The notes under the pieces: model-generated
What the model was told of the DNA's origin: nothing
Databases searched by the model: none
The model's input: only the letters and a program-made list of their open reading frames with translations
Program-made: the position numbers and the translations under genes
Assembly (NCBI GenBank): GCA_963712765.1
Contig: CAVQIX010000004.1
Span: forward strand, 186,001-250,000
Length of the DNA: 64,000 nt
Direction: 5' to 3'
Origin: CAXMST01 sp963712765
GTDB taxonomy: Bacteria > Actinomycetota > Thermoleophilia > Solirubrobacterales > 70-9
In this document: positions 48,769 through 58,400 of the stretch, one piece after another
Layout of the letters: every line of letters begins with the position of its first letter
Numbering within the stretch: position 1 is the stretch's first letter

Positions 48769-48807
48769 GCCTGATCGTGACCCGCAGGCACAGAGCCGGA
48801 CGAGGTC

Positions 48808-49476
48808 TCAGCGCTCGGGAAAGCCCTCGGCGCCGATCAGGGGAACGAAGCGGCAGGCGCTGATCTGCCGCCGGGAGAACTCCTCCTCAGCGTCCCCTCC
48901 CCGCGGCCCCCTGACTATCTGCGTCAGGTACTCGCCGTGACCGCTGGTGAGCGGCGCCACCAGCGACCCCCCGTGGGCGAGCTGACCGATCAGGGTCCGT
49001 GGCGGATCGGGAACGGCCGCGTGCACCGCGATCGCATCGTAGGGCGCCTCGGCGGGATACCCGCGACTACCGTCGCCGACGATCAGCTCAACCCCACCCA
49101 CCCCGAGCTGGCCGAGGAGCTCGGCGGCGGCGGCGCTGAGCGCACCGATCCGCTCGATCGAGATCACCCGGTCGGCCAGGGCCGCGAGGACGGCGGTCGA
49201 GTAGCCACTGCCGGTGCCAATCTCGAGCACCGTCTCGGACCCTTCGAGCAGCAGCCCCTGGCAGATAGCGGCGACGATCCACGGTTGCGAGATCGTCTGC
49301 TCGTGCCCGATCGCGAGGGCCCCGTCCTCGTAGGCGCGATCGACGAGCTCGGGTGGCACGAACCGCTCCCGTGGGATCTCCCCCATCGCTGCGAGCACCC
49401 GTTCGTCAGAGATCCCCCTGCTGGCGAGTTGCTCGGTGACCATTCTCGCCCGAGCGGCGTCGAAATCAACGGACAT
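48808..49476 (-). CDS. pcm: Protein-L-isoaspartate O-methyltransferase
   Basis: 222 residues. PCMT motifs: ARMVTEQLASRGISDERVLAAM, PRERFVPPEL, AIGHEQTISQPWIVA and the SAM site VLEIGTGSGYSTAVLA, then YDAIAVHAAVPDPPRTLIGQL. The enzyme methylates isoaspartyl residues to start repair of aged proteins. Typical length. Leaderless start 6 nt after TATGGT. Monocistronic between Crp and ASCH genes. Confidence 0.93.
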   Translation of the reverse strand: MSVDFDAARARMVTEQLASRGISDERVLAAMGEIPRERFVPPELVDRAYEDGALAIGHEQTISQPWIVAAICQGLLLEGSETVLEIGTGSGYSTAVLAALADRVISIERIGALSAAAAELLGQLGVGGVELIVGDGSRGYPAEAPYDAIAVHAAVPDPPRTLIGQLAHGGSLVAPLTSGHGEYLTQIVRGPRGGDAEEEFSRRQISACRFVPLIGAEGFPER

Positions 49477-49482
49477 GCCTCA

Positions 49483-49488
49483 ACCATA
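49483..49488 (-). promoter_or_regulatory. -10 element TATGGT, leaderless start of pcm
   Basis: TATGGT ends 6 nt before ATG 49476. Confidence 0.6.
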
Positions 49489-49529
49489 GGCCGTCCGCGC
49501 TCACGGTCAAGCCGGCCCGGCCCGTCGGA

Positions 49530-50222
49530 CTAGAAGATGTAGCTGCGCAGCCGGCCCGGCTCGAGCACCGTGACCCGGCCACGTCCGACCCTGACGACCT
49601 TCGCGCGCTCGAGCATCGCGAGGAACCGGGAGACGCTCTCCCTCGATGTGCCGGCGAGCTGGGCGAGGTCGGCCTGGGTCATGCGGATCGTGACCCCGTC
49701 CCTCTCCGGGACCTCCCCCTCGTCGGCAACGAGCTGGGAGAGAACGCCGGCGACCCTGCTGGGGACCGTCTGGAAGCTCTGCTGAGACACCCGCTCGTTT
49801 GTCTCGCGGACGCGTTTGGTCAGCGCCACGACCAGCTTCGCCGTGATCGAGGGGTTGCGCTCGAGCAGCCCCCGCATGTCCCGTGCCGTCACCGCGACGA
49901 GCTCGACGTCGGTGAGAGCCTCGACGCTCGCCGAGCGCACCTCGCCGTCGAGCATCGCAAGCTCGCCGACGATCTCGCCGGGGCCGAGCGTGGCGAGCGT
50001 TATCGCGCGCCCGTCGGAGTGCTCCCGCGTCACCCTCACCTCGCCGTTGCGAACGATGTAGCAGGCGTCACTCTCGTCGCCCTCGTGGAAGACACGCGAC
50101 CCCTTCGGGAAGTTGCGCGGCACCGCGACCTGCCCGATCCGTTGCAGCTCCTCGCCGGAGAGCCCCGACAGAAGCGGAACCCGACCGAGCAGCTCAACCT
50201 CGTTGGCGGTCTCCTCCGACAT
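49530..50222 (-). CDS. Crp/Fnr family transcriptional regulator
   Basis: 230 residues from ATG 50222. The cNMP-binding domain (about 10-130) has the phosphate-binding cassette GELAMLDGEVRSASVEA, keeping the Glu and Arg that contact cAMP in CRP. A dimer helix (about 125-150) is followed by a winged HTH: MTQADLAQLAGTSRESVSRFLAMLERAKVVRVGRGRVTVLE. The recognition helix TSRESVSR is CRP/GlxR-like (R-E-x2-SR), matching sites of TGTGA-N6-TCACA, one of which lies at 38115-38130. Probably cAMP-responsive. Confidence 0.92.
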   Translation of the reverse strand: MSEETANEVELLGRVPLLSGLSGEELQRIGQVAVPRNFPKGSRVFHEGDESDACYIVRNGEVRVTREHSDGRAITLATLGPGEIVGELAMLDGEVRSASVEALTDVELVAVTARDMRGLLERNPSITAKLVVALTKRVRETNERVSQQSFQTVPSRVAGVLSQLVADEGEVPERDGVTIRMTQADLAQLAGTSRESVSRFLAMLERAKVVRVGRGRVTVLEPGRLRSYIF

Positions 50223-50230
50223 CCCGGGCA

Positions 50231-50236
50231 ATTATC
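50231..50236 (-). promoter_or_regulatory. -10 element GATAAT of the crp gene
   Basis: GATAAT ends 8 nt before ATG 50222, arguing against the in-frame TTG at 50231 that overlaps it. Confidence 0.5.
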
Positions 50237-50388
50237 CCCGCTTCGGCAGACCCGCGCCCCGACCACCCCACGATCGGCGAGCACAACCGGGATGCCATCG
50301 AGATTCCGCCTGGGGAAGATCGGGGGGAAGCCCCGGCTAAGACCCCGCATCCAGGTGCTCGATCGGGCCACCTGAGCGCTCGGCTGCC

Positions 50389-51153
50389 TCAGTGCTGGCA
50401 GCCGGTGCACCAGTAGGTGGTGCGGTTGTCGTCACCCTGGCCGCGCTGGGCGATCCTCCCACCGCAGCGGGGGCAGGGCCGGCGGGCCGGCGGGCCGTAG
50501 ATCCTCTTCGGGCGACGGCCCTTGCGGACGGCGGTCTCCATGATCCAGCGGGTGTGGGTGACAAGATCGACTGCCTCCTGCGGCGTCAGTTCGCCCACCC
50601 GACGCCAGGGGCTGACCCGCGCAAGCCATAGGGCCTCGATCCGGATCACGTTCCCGATCCCGGCGATCAGCCGCTGCTGCAGGAGCGCGGCGCCCACCGG
50701 CTCGGTCGGCTCCCAGGCTAGGATCCGCGCCGCGGCGGCTGCTTCATCGAAGTCGTCGGCGAGCGGATCGGGGCCGAGCTGCAGCAGAGTCGGGTCGTTT
50801 CGGGCGCGGGCTGCGCTCACCAGACGCAGGATCTTGCCCTCGCGGACCGAAGCGATAGCGCGCCCGGACGCCAGCACCAGCCACGGCCTGCCGTACGGGA
50901 GCCGCCCATCGGCGCTGACGAACCAGCGGCCGCTCATCCCGAGATGGCTGTGGACGACGCGATCTCCGGAGAGGTGAACGAGCAGGTGCTTGCCCCTCGC
51001 CTCGGCCCGCTCCAGGGTCGCTCCCTCGAGCTCGGAGGTCCGATCATGCAGCGGCGAGCGCGGACTGGGTGCCTCGACCCAGCCGAGCTCCTTGCCGGCC
51101 AGAGCCAGATTCAACCGCCGGGCGATGCGATGGATCGTGTCTCCCTCGGGCAT
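50389..51153 (-). CDS. Fpg/Nei family DNA glycosylase/AP lyase (endonuclease VIII type)
   Basis: 254 residues. The N terminus MPEGDTIHR gives the catalytic Pro1 and Glu2 in the Nei-type form (Fpg has MPELPE). The H2TH region is GAALLQQRLIAGIGNVIRIEALW, and the zinc finger is CPRCGG-x14-CTGCQ at the very C terminus. The enzyme excises oxidised pyrimidines and cuts the abasic site. Actinobacterial Nei2-like proteins have the same N terminus. Leaderless start 7 nt after TAGCGT. Confidence 0.92.
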   Translation of the reverse strand: MPEGDTIHRIARRLNLALAGKELGWVEAPSPRSPLHDRTSELEGATLERAEARGKHLLVHLSGDRVVHSHLGMSGRWFVSADGRLPYGRPWLVLASGRAIASVREGKILRLVSAARARNDPTLLQLGPDPLADDFDEAAAAARILAWEPTEPVGAALLQQRLIAGIGNVIRIEALWLARVSPWRRVGELTPQEAVDLVTHTRWIMETAVRKGRRPKRIYGPPARRPCPRCGGRIAQRGQGDDNRTTYWCTGCQH

Positions 51154-51160
51154 CGGGCCT

Positions 51161-51166
51161 ACGCTA
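51161..51166 (-). promoter_or_regulatory. -10 element TAGCGT of the Nei-like gene
   Basis: TAGCGT ends 7 nt before ATG 51153, in the 21-bp gap behind the ABC permease stop, so this gene has its own promoter. Confidence 0.55.
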
Positions 51167-51174
51167 CGTGGACG

Positions 51175-51948
51175 TCAGGGCTTGAGCTTGCGGCCGCTGG
51201 TGAACAGCCACTGCGACCAGGCCACGAACGCCGCCGTCATCGCGGCCGTGACCGCGAAGGAGAGTAGGACGCTGACATCGCTCTGACCGAGGAAGCCGAA
51301 GCGCACGGCGTTGACGATGTAGAAGAGCGGGTTGAGGTGGGAGATCGCCTCCCAGAACGGCGGCAGGATCTCGATCGAGTAGAAGACACCGCCGAGGAAG
51401 GTCAGCGGCAGGATCAGGACGTTGTTGACGAAGCTGTGGTGGTCGAAGCTCTTGGCGTAGATCCCGACCACCGTGCCCAGGGCGGCGAAGAGAGTGACCA
51501 GAAGGAGCACGGCGACCGTGAGTGCGAGCGGGCGCTGGACCGGGACGCCGGTGAGCGGGATCGCGAGCACCATCAGCGCCACGCCGATCACCAGCGCCCG
51601 GAAGACGCCGCCCAGGGTGAGGCCGAAGTTCATCTGCCAGGGGTGCATCGGGGCCGCGAGCACGTCGTTGATGTAGCGGTCGTTTCGCGCCTGCAGGATC
51701 GAGGAGGAGTTGTTCGAGAAGGCTGCCTGCGCCATCGCCATCGCGATCAGACCGGGAACGATGAAGACCTCGTAGGGGAAGCCGTCGAACTCGCGGATCC
51801 GACTCCCCAGCGAGAGGCCGAAGACGAGGATGAAGAGGAAGCTGGACACCACCGGAGCGAGGATCGTCTGCGTCCACAGCTTGCTCACACGCAGGGTCTC
51901 GCGACCGCTGAGGGCGAGCAGCGAGCGTCGGGGGTTCGGCCCGCCCAT
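51175..51948 (-). CDS. ABC-2 type transporter permease
   Basis: 257 residues, six helices (for example TILAPVVSSFLFILVFGLSLG, YEVFIVPGLIAMAMAQAAF, VFRALVIGVALMVLAIPLTGV, ALTVAVLLLVTLFAALGTVVGI, VNNVLILPLTFLGGVFYSI). The LTFLGGVFYSIEILPPFWE segment and NPLFYIVNAVRFGFLG are hallmarks of the ABC-2 (DrrB/NodJ) export permeases. ATG overlaps the ATPase stop (TGATG). The cargo could be a drug, polysaccharide or lipid. Confidence 0.9.
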   Translation of the reverse strand: MGGPNPRRSLLALSGRETLRVSKLWTQTILAPVVSSFLFILVFGLSLGSRIREFDGFPYEVFIVPGLIAMAMAQAAFSNNSSSILQARNDRYINDVLAAPMHPWQMNFGLTLGGVFRALVIGVALMVLAIPLTGVPVQRPLALTVAVLLLVTLFAALGTVVGIYAKSFDHHSFVNNVLILPLTFLGGVFYSIEILPPFWEAISHLNPLFYIVNAVRFGFLGQSDVSVLLSFAVTAAMTAAFVAWSQWLFTSGRKLKP

Positions 51949-52721
51949 CAGCCGACCCGCTCCGGAGCGGGCACTGCGGCGGGCGCGGCGGCCTTGCTGA
52001 CCGTCTGCAGGTAGACCTGCTCAAGGGTGTCGGCGTTGAACTGCCGCTTGAGGTTGTCGGCGGTGTCGCGGGCGATGATCTCGCCGCGGGCGATCAGGGC
52101 AATGTCATCGCAGAGCGACTCGGCCTCCTCCAGGTAGTGGGTGGTGAGCAGGATCGTCGTGCCCTCGGAGTGGAGCCGGCGGATGTAGCGCCAGAGGTCG
52201 TGGCGGAGCTCGATGTCGACGCCGGCGGTGGGCTCGTCGAGGATCACGATCCTGGGCCGGTGCAGCAGTGCCCTCGCGAGCGTCAGCCGGCGCTTCATGC
52301 CGCCTGAGAGCTTCGGCGTGATCGCCCCCGCCTTGGCCCGGAGGTCGAAGGCGTCGATCATCTCGTCGGCACGCTCTGTCGCCTCCCGGCGCTCCATCCC
52401 GAAGTAGCCGCCGTGGTAGATCAGCGACTCACGGACGCTGAGAAAGCGATCGAGGTTCGGATCCTGTTCGGCGACTCCAACCATCCGTCGCGCCTGCAGG
52501 CTTTCGTGGTCGTGGCCGAAGACCTCGATCCGGCCTCCGCTGGTCCGAATCAGATTGCAGACAGCGTTGATCAGCGTCGTCTTGCCCGCCCCGTTGGGAC
52601 CCAGCAGCCCGAAGAACTCCCCGGCGGGGACATCCAGATCGAGACCCGCGAGGGCCTCGGTCCCGTCGTCGTAGGTCTTGTCGAGCCCCCGGATGCAGAG
52701 GGCGGTCTGCGAATCGCTCAT
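51948..52721 (-). CDS. ABC transporter ATP-binding protein (DrrA/NodI type)
   Basis: 257 residues from ATG 52721. Walker A GPNGAGKTT, Q-loop in VGVAEQDPNLDRFLSVRE, signature LSGGMKRRLTLARALLH, Walker B IVILDEPTAGVD, H-loop TTHYLEEAE. The short C-terminal tail ends with a helix (DNLKRQFNADTLEQVYLQ). It powers the ABC-2 permease encoded immediately downstream. Start chosen by TAACCT 7 nt upstream; the open frame further upstream is antisense to nothing but has no support. Confidence 0.93.
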   Translation of the reverse strand: MSDSQTALCIRGLDKTYDDGTEALAGLDLDVPAGEFFGLLGPNGAGKTTLINAVCNLIRTSGGRIEVFGHDHESLQARRMVGVAEQDPNLDRFLSVRESLIYHGGYFGMERREATERADEMIDAFDLRAKAGAITPKLSGGMKRRLTLARALLHRPRIVILDEPTAGVDIELRHDLWRYIRRLHSEGTTILLTTHYLEEAESLCDDIALIARGEIIARDTADNLKRQFNADTLEQVYLQTVSKAAAPAAVPAPERVG

Positions 52722-52728
52722 CCCGCCG

Positions 52729-52734
52729 AGGTTA
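52729..52734 (-). promoter_or_regulatory. -10 element TAACCT of the ABC operon
   Basis: TAACCT ends 7 nt before ATG 52721. Confidence 0.6.
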
Positions 52735-52764
52735 GAGGCGTGACCGATCGGGCCCGTTGCGGGA

Positions 52765-54606
52765 TCAGCGCAGGAGCCAGTAGCCGTCGCCGATCGGCTC
52801 GGCGTCGACGCCCGCGGGCGGCGAGACGTCGGCGAAGACGATCGCCCCGAGCCCGAGCTCGGCGATCGTCTCCTGGCTCGCTTCCCCGGGTGTGAGCGGG
52901 ACCACCCGGCGCTCCAGATCCGGCCCGAAGAAGAGGAATTCCCAGCTGCCGCCCCCGCGCACGAGACCGATCGGCGTATCCGGCTCGAGCTCGGCATCGA
53001 GCGCCGCGAGCGGCTCCCTCATCGCGGGGCGATTGGTGGTCTGCAGTAAGCGGTCGTCGAGACTGAATACGTTGCCGATGTCGGGATCGGTCAACAGCGG
53101 CTTGCTCTGATTGGCCAGTACCACCGGGACAGCGTTGAGCACGACCAGCACGAGCGCGATCGTCGCGATCGCGGGGCGACGGTACAGGAGGGCTATCAGC
53201 GGCGCCCCAAGCGCCATCGCCGGCATCAGGACGCGGCCGACGAAGGGGTTGGAACCGCTGCTGAGGATGAAGACGAGGATGTAGAGCAGCGAGGCGGCGG
53301 CGAGCAGGCGCCAGGCGGTCGGCGAGCGCGGACGGGCGAGGACGATGACCAGCAGCGGCAGGAAGATCAGCAGGCCAAAGAGCCCGTAGGAGCTGAAGTC
53401 CTCCTGGATCCTGGAATCGAGGCCGAAACTCTGGAAGCTGTTGATCTTGACGCCGCTGAACAGAGCCTCGCCGGTGCGTTCGAGGGCATCTGAGAGAACC
53501 GGGATCGAGACGCCGGGCGAGTCGGCGTAGGACCAGATGACCCGGATTCCGTTGTCGAAAGTGGAGCCGCCGCTGCGGCCGGTGCTCTCGGTGATCGGGC
53601 CGAGCGGATCGGAATAGGTGTTGTAGTTGAGGACGTAGTTGAAGGCGCCGAACAGCACGAACCCGGCCACCGCGATCGCAGTGGCGCGGCCGATGAACCT
53701 GGGGGGCGGCCGGTATGCGGCGAGCGCAGCGGCGATCAACAGCAGAATCGAGAAGCCGGCGATCAGCGTCGTGCCCTTGGTACCGATCGCCAGCGCCATC
53801 GCGACGGAGGCGATCGTGATCTCGCCGAGGTGGCGATCGCGGATCGCCCGAACGGCGAAGACGACTGCGGCGAGCATGAAGAAGGCACCGGTGAGATCGT
53901 TCTGGGTGGTGGTGGCCTGCAGCAGCGGCTGCGGGAGCAGCACGAACACCGCGCCGGCGAAGGCCGCGGCGGGGCGACCGAAGCCGAGCACCCGGGAGCC
54001 GAGAGCGACCGAGGCGCCGAGGCCGAACGCAGCCGCCCACTGGACCAGCGCGGGCAGCCGGACCGAATCTCCGAGCAACAGTGTCCACCCCTGGATGTAC
54101 TCGGCGTTGGGGGCTGCCGCAAGCTGGCGGGCGGTGCCGAGGTCGAAGTGCAGTACCGAGTCGAACTGCAGCCAGTAGGCGATGCGGGCGAGGTGGTAGG
54201 TCATCGAGTCGGAGTTGTTGGGAAGGGCCGCGACGGCGAGCACGCTCTGCACGGCGAGCGCAACCAGCGCCAACCCGACCGCGGTGGCGGCCAGCGGGTT
54301 GCGACGGGCCGCCCCCCTGACCCGGGCGAAACCGGGAACCGCGATCCCCAGCGGCACCCGGCCTCTCACCCACCAGATCGCGCCGGCGGCGGCCGCGGCG
54401 AGGATCTCGACTGAAAGCATCCACCCGGCCCTCCAGGCATCCACGAGCGAGAGCACCTCGGTGAGCAGGACGATCTCGGCCGCGGCCACCAGCATCCCGG
54501 CCACGGCGCGTGCGAGGCCGCCACGCACTCGCAGCGTCGGCGGTAGCAAGGTCGCGGGCACGGCCAGCAGGATCAGCCCCGCGATCAGGCTCAGAGCTCC
54601 CACCAC
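52765..54606 (-). CDS. GT-C type membrane glycosyltransferase (GT39/PMT-like)
   Basis: 613 residues from the first of two consecutive GTG codons (54606), 7 nt after TAAGCT. At least ten hydrophobic helices. The first large loop contains ALPNNSDSMTYHLARIAYWLQ, where an Asp follows the first helices as in GT-C enzymes, then ATTTQNDLTGAFFML. A soluble C-terminal region (about 500-613) follows the last helix. Such enzymes take sugar from polyprenyl phosphates, fitting with the DPM1-type gene at 24989-25720. Acceptor unknown. Confidence 0.75.
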   Translation of the reverse strand: MVGALSLIAGLILLAVPATLLPPTLRVRGGLARAVAGMLVAAAEIVLLTEVLSLVDAWRAGWMLSVEILAAAAAGAIWWVRGRVPLGIAVPGFARVRGAARRNPLAATAVGLALVALAVQSVLAVAALPNNSDSMTYHLARIAYWLQFDSVLHFDLGTARQLAAAPNAEYIQGWTLLLGDSVRLPALVQWAAAFGLGASVALGSRVLGFGRPAAAFAGAVFVLLPQPLLQATTTQNDLTGAFFMLAAVVFAVRAIRDRHLGEITIASVAMALAIGTKGTTLIAGFSILLLIAAALAAYRPPPRFIGRATAIAVAGFVLFGAFNYVLNYNTYSDPLGPITESTGRSGGSTFDNGIRVIWSYADSPGVSIPVLSDALERTGEALFSGVKINSFQSFGLDSRIQEDFSSYGLFGLLIFLPLLVIVLARPRSPTAWRLLAAASLLYILVFILSSGSNPFVGRVLMPAMALGAPLIALLYRRPAIATIALVLVVLNAVPVVLANQSKPLLTDPDIGNVFSLDDRLLQTTNRPAMREPLAALDAELEPDTPIGLVRGGGSWEFLFFGPDLERRVVPLTPGEASQETIAELGLGAIVFADVSPPAGVDAEPIGDGYWLLR

Positions 54607-54613
54607 GAGGCGT

Positions 54614-54619
54614 AGCTTA
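54614..54619 (-). promoter_or_regulatory. -10 element TAAGCT of the GT-C gene
   Basis: TAAGCT ends 7 nt before the GTG at 54606; only 8 bp separate it from the opposing -10 of the M23 gene. Confidence 0.6.
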
Positions 54620-54627
54620 GATCCATC

Positions 54628-54633
54628 TACGCT
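54628..54633 (+). promoter_or_regulatory. -10 element TACGCT of the M23 peptidase gene
   Basis: TACGCT ends 7 nt before ATG 54641. Confidence 0.6.
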
Positions 54634-54640
54634 TGTGGCG

Positions 54641-55474
54641 ATGAACCGGGGAATCGCTCCCGTCGCGCTCGCGACGCTGGCCGCCGCCGCCCAGCTCGGC
54701 CCCCTCGTCAGCTCGACGGGCGCCGAGGGCCCAGGCGCCGGGGAGCCGGTCGGATTCGGGCTCACAGCCTCTCGGGTTCTGCCGAAGAAGCCTTTGTTCG
54801 ACGGCCGCCGCCCGATCAAGCTCCGCTTCCGCTTCAGCGCCCGGCGGCCGGTCGATCTGCGGGTCACGATCGTCTCGGTCCGCGAGGGCCGGACCGTCGC
54901 CGCCTGGGTGATTCCCGGGGCCGAGCCGGGGAATCGCTACAAGCGCCGCTGGCGAGGCATCGATCGTCGCGGGCGGGCGGTGCGGGACGGCCGCTACGAG
55001 TTCCGGGTTGGCCCGGTCGGCAGGCGCGACCGGCGAGCCGGCCGCTTTCGGCTCCGCGGCCACGTCTATCCGGTCGACGGCCCACATGCCCAGCGCGGGC
55101 CGGTCGGTGAGTTCGGCGCCGGCCGCAACGGTGGCCGGGTCCACGAGGGCTTCGACATCCTCGCCGACTGCGGGACACCGCTCCTCGCCGCGCGCGGCGG
55201 CAAGGTCAAGCGGACCGGTTACGACGATCGCCTCTACGGCCACTACGTCCTGATCGGCGGCCGCAAGACCAGGGAGCAGTACTTCTACTCGCACCTGATC
55301 GAGTCGGCCAGGGTCGGAAGCAGGGAACGGGTCCGGACCGGGGAGCGGATCGGCCGGGTCGGTCAGACCGGCAACGCACGATCCACCCCCTGCCACCTGC
55401 ACTTCGAGCTGCGCATCTCCGGCCGCCCGATCGATCCCGAGCCCCATCTCAGGCGCTGGGACGGCTGGAGCTGA
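54641..55474 (+). CDS. Secreted M23 family metallopeptidase (LytM type)
   Basis: 277 residues. Signal peptide about 1-28 (APVALATLAAAAQLGPLVSS). A FlgD/Ig-like module (WRGIDRRGRAVRDGRYEFRV) precedes the LytM domain: GRVHEGFDILADCGTP (HxxxD zinc ligands), FYSHL and CHLHFEL (HxH). Residues are intact, so an active glycyl or cross-bridge endopeptidase is likely, acting on peptidoglycan outside the cell. Three other wall hydrolases (transglycosylase, SpoIID, GH25) are in this window. Confidence 0.9.
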   Translation: MNRGIAPVALATLAAAAQLGPLVSSTGAEGPGAGEPVGFGLTASRVLPKKPLFDGRRPIKLRFRFSARRPVDLRVTIVSVREGRTVAAWVIPGAEPGNRYKRRWRGIDRRGRAVRDGRYEFRVGPVGRRDRRAGRFRLRGHVYPVDGPHAQRGPVGEFGAGRNGGRVHEGFDILADCGTPLLAARGGKVKRTGYDDRLYGHYVLIGGRKTREQYFYSHLIESARVGSRERVRTGERIGRVGQTGNARSTPCHLHFELRISGRPIDPEPHLRRWDGWS

Positions 55475-55493
55475 CCGCACCCGCGCGGCGGGC

Positions 55494-58400
55494 TCAGGCC
55501 GAGGCCACGAGGCGCTTCGGTTGCCTCGAGAAGCCGGCCTCGACCATCGCCGCCTCGACCTCGGAGCCGAGCACCGACTCGCCGTCGAACCGCTCGATCC
55601 CGAGCCTCGGAAGCTCGCCCGCGGTCGCGGCCTCCGAGAGCGCCGAGAGCGCCGCAGCGAGCTCGGCCACGTCCATCCGGGCCAGACGAAGCAGGCCCTT
55701 GCCGCCCCGCTCGACGTAGAGCAGCGGCTCACCGTCGCGGCTGAGGACATGCGCGCCGGCAACCCGGCTTGGCCGCCTGCCTCCGCGCCTCTCCTCCTTG
55801 CCCTCCGGCTCCTTCCCATCGCCATCCTCACTCTCGGCTGCGGCGCCGGCCTCGCGCAGGGGTGGCTTTGGCCAGGGAAGCTGCGAGCCATACGGCTGCG
55901 CGGGGTCGGTGGCGGCGAGGATCAGATGCCGGCCCTCGGCCCTCGGCATCGAGCGCAGCCGCTCGACCGCCCCGGCAAGCGCGAACTGGGCGCCGCCGAG
56001 GCCCTCGACGAAGTAGCCACGGCGGGCGGTGCCAAGGATCTCGAGGTTGGACAGCTCGCCGTACAACGTGGTGAAGCCCCCGGGGACGCCCTCAGAGAGC
56101 ACCGTCTCGCGGGTCACGATCCCGTAGCGCTCCAGCATCAGCTCCGCCTGCGCCCGCAGGCGCGGGCCGGTCGCGGGGGCGTTGTCGAGCAGCTCGGAGA
56201 CCAGCGACCAGCGCCCCTGGACCGCTTGGTTGGCGGCGACCCGGCGTGAGGAGAAGCGCCGGGCGCGGCGACTCTCGGCCCGATCGACGGCCCGGAGTCG
56301 CGGCGCCCGAAGCGGGGCGAACGCGTCATTGGTCACCTCGCCGGCCCAGGCGAGATCCCAGAGCGCTGCATGCAGTTCCTCCCGCTCGCCCTCGAGCTCG
56401 GTGACGACGTCGAGCCAAAAGGCAGGGCGATCCGCGAGCAGCTCGCGGATCGCGTCGTGCAGCTCACCCTCGGGCCGGTCGAGCTTGGCGTTGGCCGGCG
56501 GCGGGGCGGCGATGCGAACGTCCTCGCGGAAGTAGAGGGCGATGCGGCCGCCGCGTCCGAGCGGTCCGGCTCCGATCCAGACGACCTCCCCACCGGTGGT
56601 GAGCTGGTCGAGCCAGGCCTGCGAGTAGGCGCCGAGGCGGCGCGGGAGCACGTCGCGTTCCCAGACCTCGGGGGTGAGCGCCACGCCCTGGAGAGGCACC
56701 AGTGCCTCGCGCAGACGGTCGATCCCGGCTCCGGCGGGCCGGTGGGCATCGACGTTCTGCCAGGAGGGGAGGAACCGGGCCAACTCGCGGACGTCGGCCG
56801 CCTCGACCTCCTTGCGGAGCACGGCGAGGCTCGCCCGGCGGACCCGGCGCAGCACCTCTGGATCGCACCACTCCCGCTCCGTCCCCCCGGGAAGAAGCTC
56901 GCCGCGGACCAGGCCGCCGGCCGCCTCCATCTGGCGCAGCGCGGCCTCGACATCCACGCCGTACCGGCGTGCCGGCTGCGCCGTCGGGAACGGTCCATGG
57001 GTGCGGGCGTAGCGGCGCATCAGAGCGACCATCGGCTCCGGCACCTCCTCGAGGAACGCCTCCGGCAGGCCGGAGGGAACCGGGACGCCGAGCGCGTCGC
57101 GATAGAGGCCACCGTCCTGGGCGGCGATCCAGCGCTCCTCGGCGGCGATCCGGACCTTGACCGCGCGGCGCTCATCGGCGAGCTTGGCGAGCATCGATTC
57201 AGCCGAGTAGCCCTCGGCTACGCGCTCGGCGGCCTCGGCATCGGTGAGGTCGCCGAGGCGTCGCAGGGTCTGCTCGAGGTGATCGCGGTCGGAGGCGCGA
57301 GCGTTCTCGTTCCGGTGCTGGAGGGAGTCCTCGAGGTCGGAGAGAGCGACCGGGTCGATCAGCTCGCGCAGCTCCTCCTGCCCGAGCAGCTCGCGGAGCA
57401 GATCGCGATCGAGCGCCAGGGCCGCGGCCCGACGTTCGGCGTTCGGCGTGTCGCCCTCGTACATGTAGGTGGCGACGTAGTCGAACAGCAAGGAGGAGGC
57501 GAACGGGCTCGCGCTCTTGGTCTCGACCTCGACCAGGGTGATCCGGCGGGAGGCGATGTCGCGGAGGATCTCGGTGAGCGCGGGGAGATCGAGGACGTCC
57601 TTCAGAACCTCGCGGTAGGTCTCCAGGGTGACCGGGAAGCGGGGAAAGTCCTTGGCCACCTCGAGCAGTGACTGCGCCTTGAGCCGCTGCTGCCACAGTG
57701 GCGTGCGCTTGCCAGGGTAGGCCCGCGGGATCAAGAGCGAGCGACCGGCCGCCTCGCGAAAGCGGGCGCCGAACAGGGCTGAGCCGCTGAGCTCTCCGAC
57801 GATCAGGTCCTCTACCTCGTCGGGCTCGAGCGTGACCAGGTCGGGGCTCGGCGCCTCGTCGGCGTCGGGGAGGTGGATGACGATCCCGTCGTCGGACCAG
57901 ATCGCGTCGGCCTCGAGCTCGTGCTCGTTGCGGATCCGGGCGCTCAGCGCCAGGCCCCAGGCGGCGTGCACGCGACCGCCGAACGGACTGAGGATGCAGA
58001 GGCGCCAATCGCCGATCTCGTCGCGGAACCGCTCGATCACGATCGTCTCGTCGGAGGGCACCACCCGGGTCGCGGTCTGCTGCTCGCGCAGATACGCGAC
58101 GAGGTTCTCCGCCGCAAGCCGGTCGAGGTCGTACTCCTCGGCCAGTTCCCCAGGGTCAGCCGAGACGGCCTCGCGGGAGAACTCCCCGATCGCACGGCCG
58201 AGCTCGGCCGTGCGCCCGACGCCGTCGCCCCGCCAGAAGGGCACCGCGCCCGGTACACCCGGAGCGGGCGTGACGATGACCCGATCCCGGGTGATGTCGT
58301 CGATCCGCCAGGTGCTGGCGCCGAGCAGGAAGACCTGACCGGGCCGGGCCTCGTAGACCATCTCCTCGTCGAGCTCGCCAACCCGGCGGCCGTCGGGCAG

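Noticed and set aside
50223..50388. Possible regulatory RNA upstream of crp
   Set aside because: Apart from the GATAAT -10, I see no convincing stems or motifs in these 166 bp.
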